From positions 62,001 through 126,000 of the forward strand of contig NZ_JACJSI010000009.1 in assembly GCF_014698065.1 (NCBI RefSeq): a DNA stretch of 64,000 nucleotides, read 5' to 3'. This document shows positions 59,407 to 64,000 of this stretch, in pieces (position 1 is the stretch's first letter; every line of letters starts with the position of its first letter). Made by a program: the position numbers and the translations under genes. Below the pieces are notes generated by a model. The model ran no database searches. It saw nothing but the letters and a program-made list of their open reading frames with translations, and was not told the origin of the DNA. Source of the DNA: Nostoc flagelliforme FACHB-838. GTDB lineage: Bacteria > Cyanobacteriota > Cyanobacteriia > Cyanobacteriales > Nostocaceae.

Positions 59407-61161
59407 ATGTTCATGAGTTCTATCCGAAAAGTCTTACAGACGCTATGCCTTATTATTTTTCTTGCATTCTGCCTTCCTTCAGAAATCGCTCATGGTGTAC
59501 AAGTTACATCTTTGGTAGGAAGTCCTACACAACTAACGCTTGCTACTTTTAATGTCGAAAATCTTGATCCTAAAAAGGAAAGTGTCTCTAAGGTTGATGG
59601 TAATACGAGCAGAAACGTCGATGATGATGTGACAAGCGGTAAGTTTACAGCTTTGGCAAACCAGATTGTTAATAATCTTGAAGCACCAGACATTATTGCT
59701 TTGCAAGAAGTACAAGACAATGATGGGGCTGAGTTGAGTTCAGTAGTTGATGCTGCTCTGACTGCTGACACTCTAATTGATTCTATTCAATCTGTAGGAG
59801 GCCCAGCTTATGAATATCAAGAAATTCCGCCTCAGAACGGACTTGATGGAGGCCAACCAGGTGGCAATATCCGCGTAGGCTTTTTGTTCAATCCTCTACG
59901 AGTTAAACTACAGAACCTTGAACGCTTTGCAAACGATTCAGCTTTTTTAGAAAGTCGCAAACCTTTAGTGGGTGAATTTACTTTCAACGATATTCCCATT
60001 ACCTTGATAAACAATCACTTTGCTTCTAAAAGCGGCGGAGCGGCTTCTAACCCAAAACGGATAAAACAGGCAACAATTGTTAACGAATTTGTTGTAAATC
60101 GCTTAACTACTGACCCAAATGCAAATATTGTTGTTCTTGGCGATTTGAACGATACTCCAGACTCCCAGGCAATAAAAGCTCTGGAAGGAAACAAGCTGGA
60201 AAATTTGGTAAACAAAATTCCTCAAGATGACCGCTTTTCTTATATCTTTCGAGGAAGTAAAGAACAAATTGACCAGATCCTCGTTACCGCAAATTTGTTT
60301 AATAAAGCAAATCCTGAGATAAATGCTGTTCACGTTAACGCAGGGTTTTCTAGAGCAACCAGTGATCACGACCCTGTGATTGCTCGGTTTACTCTATCAC
60401 CTGTTGGTGAGACTACTCCTATTCCATCAATTCCAGATACCACTTTTGAACCACCAGTTACATCAAGCACAATTCTTTCTGGTGTTACAGGAGACGATTT
60501 ACTGAAAAAACTAGATAGCCTTTACTCTCCTCGTATTAGCCTCGGATATGGTAGCGCTCGTGATTTTCTCTACACCAAAATAGATAACCAAGGCGGTATA
60601 GTAACAGACATCTACGCTGGTTATAGTGTTCCGATCAACCCAAATTCAGATAAACCCAGAGAAGAAGCTGCACAACGCAGAATCAATGCAGAACACGTTT
60701 GGCCGCAGAGTATGGGAGCTGAAGGCCCAGCAAAAAGCGATTTGCATAACCTCTTTGCTTCACGCGTGGAAGTTAACAGCGATCGCGCAAACTTTCCATT
60801 TGGAGATATTCCTGATGATCAAACTACGTCTTGGTATCTTGACGATGATGAACTAAGTTTCAAACCGAGTCCGCAGGATATTGACAAATACAGCGAATTC
60901 AAACGGGGATTCTTTGAACCACGGGAGGCAAAGAAAGGAGACGTTGCTCGGGTAATTTTCTATTTCCGCACAGTCTACCCAGAACTGGCAAATGCAAGGT
61001 TTTTTGAAGCCCAAAAGGATACTCTCTGTAAGTGGCAAGCAGACGATCCAATTGATGCTGGTGAGATAGCACGCAGTCAGGCGATCGCTAAAACACCCCA
61101 AGGTAATGAAAATCCTTTTGTATTAGATCCTAGTCTGCCACAACGAACCTACTGCAAGTAA
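59407..61161 (+). CDS. Secreted two-domain nuclease: EEP (DNase I-like) plus endonuclease I
   Basis: 584 aa. Signal peptide (about 8-30, IIFLAFCLPSEIAHG). Domain 1 (about 40-335) is an endonuclease/exonuclease/phosphatase fold: TLATFNVENLD, DIIALQEVQDND, VVLGDLNDTPDS, SDHDPVIARF. Domain 2 (about 360-583) is an EndA/Vvn-type endonuclease I with the catalytic HVWPQSMG and DLHNLFASR...NFPFGDI. Both active sites look complete. It probably degrades extracellular DNA for phosphate or nucleotide salvage. Fusion of two separate nuclease folds is unusual. ATG 59407 could be replaced by ATG 59413 (MSSIRKV). Confidence 0.88.
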   Translation: MFMSSIRKVLQTLCLIIFLAFCLPSEIAHGVQVTSLVGSPTQLTLATFNVENLDPKKESVSKVDGNTSRNVDDDVTSGKFTALANQIVNNLEAPDIIALQEVQDNDGAELSSVVDAALTADTLIDSIQSVGGPAYEYQEIPPQNGLDGGQPGGNIRVGFLFNPLRVKLQNLERFANDSAFLESRKPLVGEFTFNDIPITLINNHFASKSGGAASNPKRIKQATIVNEFVVNRLTTDPNANIVVLGDLNDTPDSQAIKALEGNKLENLVNKIPQDDRFSYIFRGSKEQIDQILVTANLFNKANPEINAVHVNAGFSRATSDHDPVIARFTLSPVGETTPIPSIPDTTFEPPVTSSTILSGVTGDDLLKKLDSLYSPRISLGYGSARDFLYTKIDNQGGIVTDIYAGYSVPINPNSDKPREEAAQRRINAEHVWPQSMGAEGPAKSDLHNLFASRVEVNSDRANFPFGDIPDDQTTSWYLDDDELSFKPSPQDIDKYSEFKRGFFEPREAKKGDVARVIFYFRTVYPELANARFFEAQKDTLCKWQADDPIDAGEIARSQAIAKTPQGNENPFVLDPSLPQRTYCK

Positions 61162-61380
61162 TATACTCCTACACTGTATTCTTTTCTCAGAGACGCTCCA
61201 CGAACGATTACAATGTAGGCTGCTAAGGTTGGGGATTACTGCTACACCCCGACCATTCGGAACCGTGCTTGCGACTTTCACTGCACAAGGCTAAGAATAA
61301 AACGACATTTAATTAGTCAGCCAACCCCTATTAAGGACTTGTACCAATTCTTAATTACGAATTAGTACAAGTCCTATTAT

Positions 61381-62004
61381 TTATGAATTTGCAAGTTGTT
61401 GGTAGCGTTCCTGAACTTCCTGAATCGAAAACAAAGTTTCAAATTTCAACCCAGCTGATTGGTACAACTCACCTCCCCCTTGCTGTCGATCTATCAGTGA
61501 AATTATTTGATTTACGGTATAACCCGCATCCTTAAGACGCTCAACCGCTTTCAGAGCAGATTGCCCAGTTGTAACCACATCTTCCAAAACTACTACTTTT
61601 GCACCCTCTGGCAAACTGGGGCCTTCTATATAAGCTCTTGTCCCATAACCCTTGGCTTCCTTGCGAATAATCAGCGCTGGTATCGGTCGGTTTTCATAAA
61701 CAGAAACTATACTCACCGCTGTCACAATTGGGTCAGCCCCCATTGTTAAACCACCGACAGCCTGTGTATCTACAGGTAACAAAGGAAACAGCAACCTTCC
61801 AACTGCCAAAGCGCCTTGAGGATGGAGTGTTACCTGTGTCTTGTTGACGTAATAAGAACTACGCAGCCCAGAAGAGAGGAGAAAATCACCCTCTTGATAA
61901 GCAAGTTGGCAAAATAAATCTAGTAGCTTGTGGCGCAAGGTAGCCAAATCAGTAGTAGTTGCCCAAATATCTGAGTGAGCAAGAGTTTCAGTAGGATACG
62001 TCAT
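61381..62004 (-). CDS. pyrE: Orotate phosphoribosyltransferase
   Basis: 207 aa. Forms OMP from orotate and PRPP in pyrimidine synthesis. The PRPP loop VVVLEDVVTTGQSALKAVE (about 135-153), SSGLRSSYYVNKTQVTLHP and GLTMGADPIVTAV are typical. The 5' end is ~100 bp from a divergent gene. Confidence 0.93.
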   Translation of the reverse strand: MTYPTETLAHSDIWATTTDLATLRHKLLDLFCQLAYQEGDFLLSSGLRSSYYVNKTQVTLHPQGALAVGRLLFPLLPVDTQAVGGLTMGADPIVTAVSIVSVYENRPIPALIIRKEAKGYGTRAYIEGPSLPEGAKVVVLEDVVTTGQSALKAVERLKDAGYTVNQIISLIDRQQGGGELYQSAGLKFETLFSIQEVQERYQQLANS

Positions 62005-62104
62005 TACAAAACATTAAAAATTGTGCTACACCAAAGGTTGAACTCATCAGAGTTCTGAACTTAAGCATAAATTAAGATTGCCCAAAAACTGAGGAGTCAG
62101 AAAC

Positions 62105-62539
62105 GTGCGTATAAAATTCAAACCCTTTGGTGGTTTATTAGTGGTGCTTGCTGCTGGTATTGCTTTTCCCTCTATTGCATCTGCCCAAACCGCAACACCC
62201 AAAACTGAAACTACGAATGATGTATTTGAACGAGCTTATTTTCGTCACGATCGCAATTTCTACGAAAATGGTAGCCTCAAACGTCAGCTAGACTCATTTT
62301 TAGGATCTGGTTCTGGTTTCGGTGGTTCCTTCCCAGAAAATGAAATTGCCCGAGATGCTGAGTTGGTTAACACTTTATATCATGATGTCCTGACTCAACA
62401 AGTTGGCAACGATCCTTATATTCGCACTCCTGATTTACCAAATCCTTATGACACATCCCTAATGATGTCTCCTCGCTTGAATAGCAGCAAACTTAAAGTA
62501 GGAACTGAATTCAGGTTTGAAACTTTACCATCTCGGTAA
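62105..62539 (+). CDS. Small exported protein, unknown
   Basis: 144 aa with a clear signal peptide (FKPFGGLLVVLAAGIAFPSI, cleavage near ASA-QT). The mature part is polar, with FERAYFRHDRNFYENGSL and a glycine-rich GSGSGFGGSFPE segment. GTG 62105 is the start, preceded by GAGGAG about 10 nt upstream. Family not recognised. Divergent from pyrE. Confidence 0.65.
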   Translation: MRIKFKPFGGLLVVLAAGIAFPSIASAQTATPKTETTNDVFERAYFRHDRNFYENGSLKRQLDSFLGSGSGFGGSFPENEIARDAELVNTLYHDVLTQQVGNDPYIRTPDLPNPYDTSLMMSPRLNSSKLKVGTEFRFETLPSR

Positions 62540-62552
62540 TCTTGGGGAGGAA

Positions 62553-62572
62553 AAACGCGATTAATCGTGTCT
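62553..62572. repeat. Diverged copy of the ACGCGATTAATCG palindrome
   Basis: AAACGCGATTAATCGTGTCT, same family as 46689-46708 with two changed bases, 13 bp after the small exported protein gene. Confidence 0.55.
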
Positions 62573-62667
62573 GTAATGGAAAGCAGGGGATAATAATTAC
62601 TAACCAACACTTCAGCAACTTCAGCAAAATTGCCCATGCTCTCTATTACTGCTTTTTGATAATTCAG

Positions 62668-62740
62668 TGCGCCCTGCTGGAATCGAACCAGCCTGAAGAC
62701 GAATTATGAGTTCGTTGCCTCCCCAATCGGCCAAAGGCGC
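62668..62740 (-). tRNA. tRNA with anticodon CAU, probably tRNA-Ile2
   Basis: 73 nt. Acceptor GCGCCTT pairs with AGGGCGC, the D stem is GCC/GGC, the anticodon stem ACGAA/TTCGT encloses loop CTCATAA (anticodon CAU), the T arm is GCTGG-TTCGATT-CCAGC, and the discriminator is A. CCA is not encoded. The loop AACTCATAATT resembles chloroplast trnI-CAU more than elongator trnM, so isoleucine tRNA with lysidine-modified CAU is favoured. Genome annotations often call such genes tRNA-Met. Confidence 0.93.
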
Positions 62741-63036
62741 TTGTTTTCTTGACTTTCGGGTTGATATGAGTAAATTATTTTAACTTTTAATCAACCTTAT
62801 TTGCTAATTTTAGACTGAGGAAAGTACTTTATGCACTGACTTTATCCAATTATATACTTATATCACAAATTTACCGCTTGTGAATACCGGATAATAGTTT
62901 ACCAGATTTTTATACTACATAATTTGATCATGGATATAGTGCAAACTAATATTGATTAAGTTCCTTTAAGGATTGAGGTCAAAAGCTTCACTATTCTTAA
63001 ATAGACCAGCATTCTATTTGTGATAGCTTGTCAACG

Positions 63037-63738
63037 ATGAAAATAAATTCTACTGTACTTCTTACTTTGGTTTTGTTAATTCTGATGATGGGAGCAGGTT
63101 CTGTGAGCGCGTTTTTGGGTTTTGAACTGGGGAGTTCAGCACTTAAAGGCGTTACCACACCAGATGGGCGTCCTACAACCAAATTTGCCAGCAATAAGTC
63201 AAATAGCTCCCAACAGGCAGGGCTGGTGCTATTAAAAGAGGAAGAGATTCTGAAAATTGTCAAGGCGCGAGTTGAGGGTAAGACCAAGCCTGCTAAATCA
63301 GAAAAGCTAGAGGAAGACGATGAAGAAACCAATAGCAGCAAGCAGAAGCCAGAGGAAAAACCCCCAGAAGTGGTTGAAGAAAAACTCCAACCAGGTTTTC
63401 CGGTTACTGCCCAGAGTGAGGGTGTAACCATGTCTGTGCAATCTGTCCGCTACTCTGGTGGTGATTTGCTACTGAAAGTGAAAATGCAGAATAAAGGTAA
63501 GGATTCTGTGCGCTTCCTCTATAGTTTTTTAGATGTTACCGATGACAAAGGACGAACTCTGAGTGCTAGTACAGAGGGTTTACCAACAGAATTGCCTGTA
63601 AATGGGCCAGCTTTTTCAGGTACAGTAAGCATTCCTACAGCTTTACTTGATGATGTCAAGAAAATATCACTTGCCCTCACCGATTATCCCGCTCAAAAAT
63701 TGAAGCTAGAAGCATCAGATATTCCTGTGGAAAGGTAG
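63037..63738 (+). CDS. Membrane-anchored or exported protein with Ig-like C-terminal domain
   Basis: 233 aa. An N-terminal hydrophobic anchor or signal (about 5-24, VLLTLVLLILMMGAGSVSAF) is followed by a charged low-complexity linker rich in Lys/Glu (about 70-120). The C-terminal ~110 residues (MSVQSVRYSGGDLLLKVKMQ, FLDVTDDKGRTLSAS) resemble beta-sandwich domains of the DUF4352 type, by eye. A TTG at 63028 would add three residues; ATG 63037 is preferred. A long antisense open frame (62997-63431) is a shadow. Confidence 0.65.
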   Translation: MKINSTVLLTLVLLILMMGAGSVSAFLGFELGSSALKGVTTPDGRPTTKFASNKSNSSQQAGLVLLKEEEILKIVKARVEGKTKPAKSEKLEEDDEETNSSKQKPEEKPPEVVEEKLQPGFPVTAQSEGVTMSVQSVRYSGGDLLLKVKMQNKGKDSVRFLYSFLDVTDDKGRTLSASTEGLPTELPVNGPAFSGTVSIPTALLDDVKKISLALTDYPAQKLKLEASDIPVER

Positions 63739-63838
63739 ATTGAGTATTGGGGGCTGGGGATTGGAGATTGGGTATGGGGCATGGTTATTCTCCTTGTTTT
63801 CTCATCTCTCCCTATTCCCCATTCCTCAATTCCCCTAA

Positions 63839-64000
63839 ATGGAGGACGTGAGTTTTACACAAGCTTTGGCAGTGAGTGGTTTTCCTAATTTAATGTGGAC
63901 AGATGTGGCGCTACGGTTGTTGTCAGTGCTACTACTGATTGCCATAAATGCCTTTTTTGTGACTGCGGAATTTTCGATGGTGAGCGTGCGGCGATCGCGT
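63839..64000 (+). CDS. CorC/HlyC-type (CNNM domain) membrane protein, 5' part only
   Basis: The frame opens at ATG 63839 and runs off the window after 54 codons. The last part LLLIAINAFFVTAEFSMVSV followed by RRSR is the hallmark first helix of the hemolysin/CorC family (DUF21/CNNM domain, divalent-cation transport related). GTG 63848 is an alternative start, but the GGAGG before it is too close. Confidence 0.7.
   Translation, partial: MEDVSFTQALAVSGFPNLMWTDVALRLLSVLLLIAINAFFVTAEFSMVSVRRSR

Noticed and set aside
62997-63431. 144-codon minus-strand open frame rich in serine
   Set aside because: Antisense to the exported protein at 63037, whose signal anchor and domain pattern are credible; the Ser-rich product mirrors a Lys/Glu-rich linker.

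Overview
The window comes from a filamentous, most likely heterocyst-forming cyanobacterium of the Nostoc type. The evidence is PetM, Ycf39, a SigG-type sigma factor and a DUF2949 protein, many copies of the cyanobacterial octamer GCGATCGC (HIP1), and short dispersed repeats and heptamer repeats typical of Nostoc intergenic DNA. Species-level assignment is not possible from sequence alone.

Layout. 1-3100 is AT-rich, nearly gene-free DNA with a perfect 24-bp palindrome and at least one eroded gene. 3101-26128 is a same-strand biosynthetic cluster: fatty acyl-AMP ligase, carrier protein, ferritin-like dimetal enzyme (CylC-halogenase candidate), PKS module KS-AT-KR-ACP, a second PKS protein whose KS and AT both look dead, a protein with an NRPS/PKS-type TubC docking domain on a body I do not recognise, two HetN-like short-chain reductases, two GT28 glycosyltransferases, a GMC oxidoreductase, UDP-galactopyranose mutase, a broken gene (possibly methyltransferase) and a 14-helix exporter. 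26564-28753 is an SBBP beta-propeller protein. 28754-30287 is decayed DNA with an inverted-repeat element.

From 30288 the window is mostly housekeeping: M23 peptidase, ComFB-like protein, L,D-transpeptidase, SigG and its anti-sigma factor, a GGCT-fold protein, LeuRS, another decayed stretch (38640-40402), class V aminotransferase, DUF2949, DUF192, an atypical OmpR-type regulator, NAD kinase, Ycf39, PetM, PdxA and a phosphoribosyltransferase. After that come a truncated conserved domain, a tandem-repeat secreted protein, a PAS-GAF-PAS-cyclase with altered catalytic residues, a Wzc-like tyrosine-kinase-type polysaccharide protein, RNase Z, a secreted two-domain nuclease, PyrE, two exported proteins, a tRNA with anticodon CAU and the start of a CorC/HlyC-type membrane protein.

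How the cluster may work (inference). The ligase activates a fatty acid and loads the stand-alone carrier. The dimetal enzyme modifies the acyl chain (chlorination or oxygenation). The first PKS adds one malonyl unit and reduces it. The chain then passes to a non-elongating KS-ACP protein, and to the TubC-docked enzyme, which is the best candidate for an unusual release or transfer step because no thioesterase is visible. Reductases and the GMC enzyme adjust oxidation state, the mutase supplies UDP-galactofuranose, the two GT28 enzymes glycosylate the product and the MFS protein exports it. The predicted product is a modified, possibly halogenated, glycosylated lipid. I do not recognise a described cluster with this gene set.
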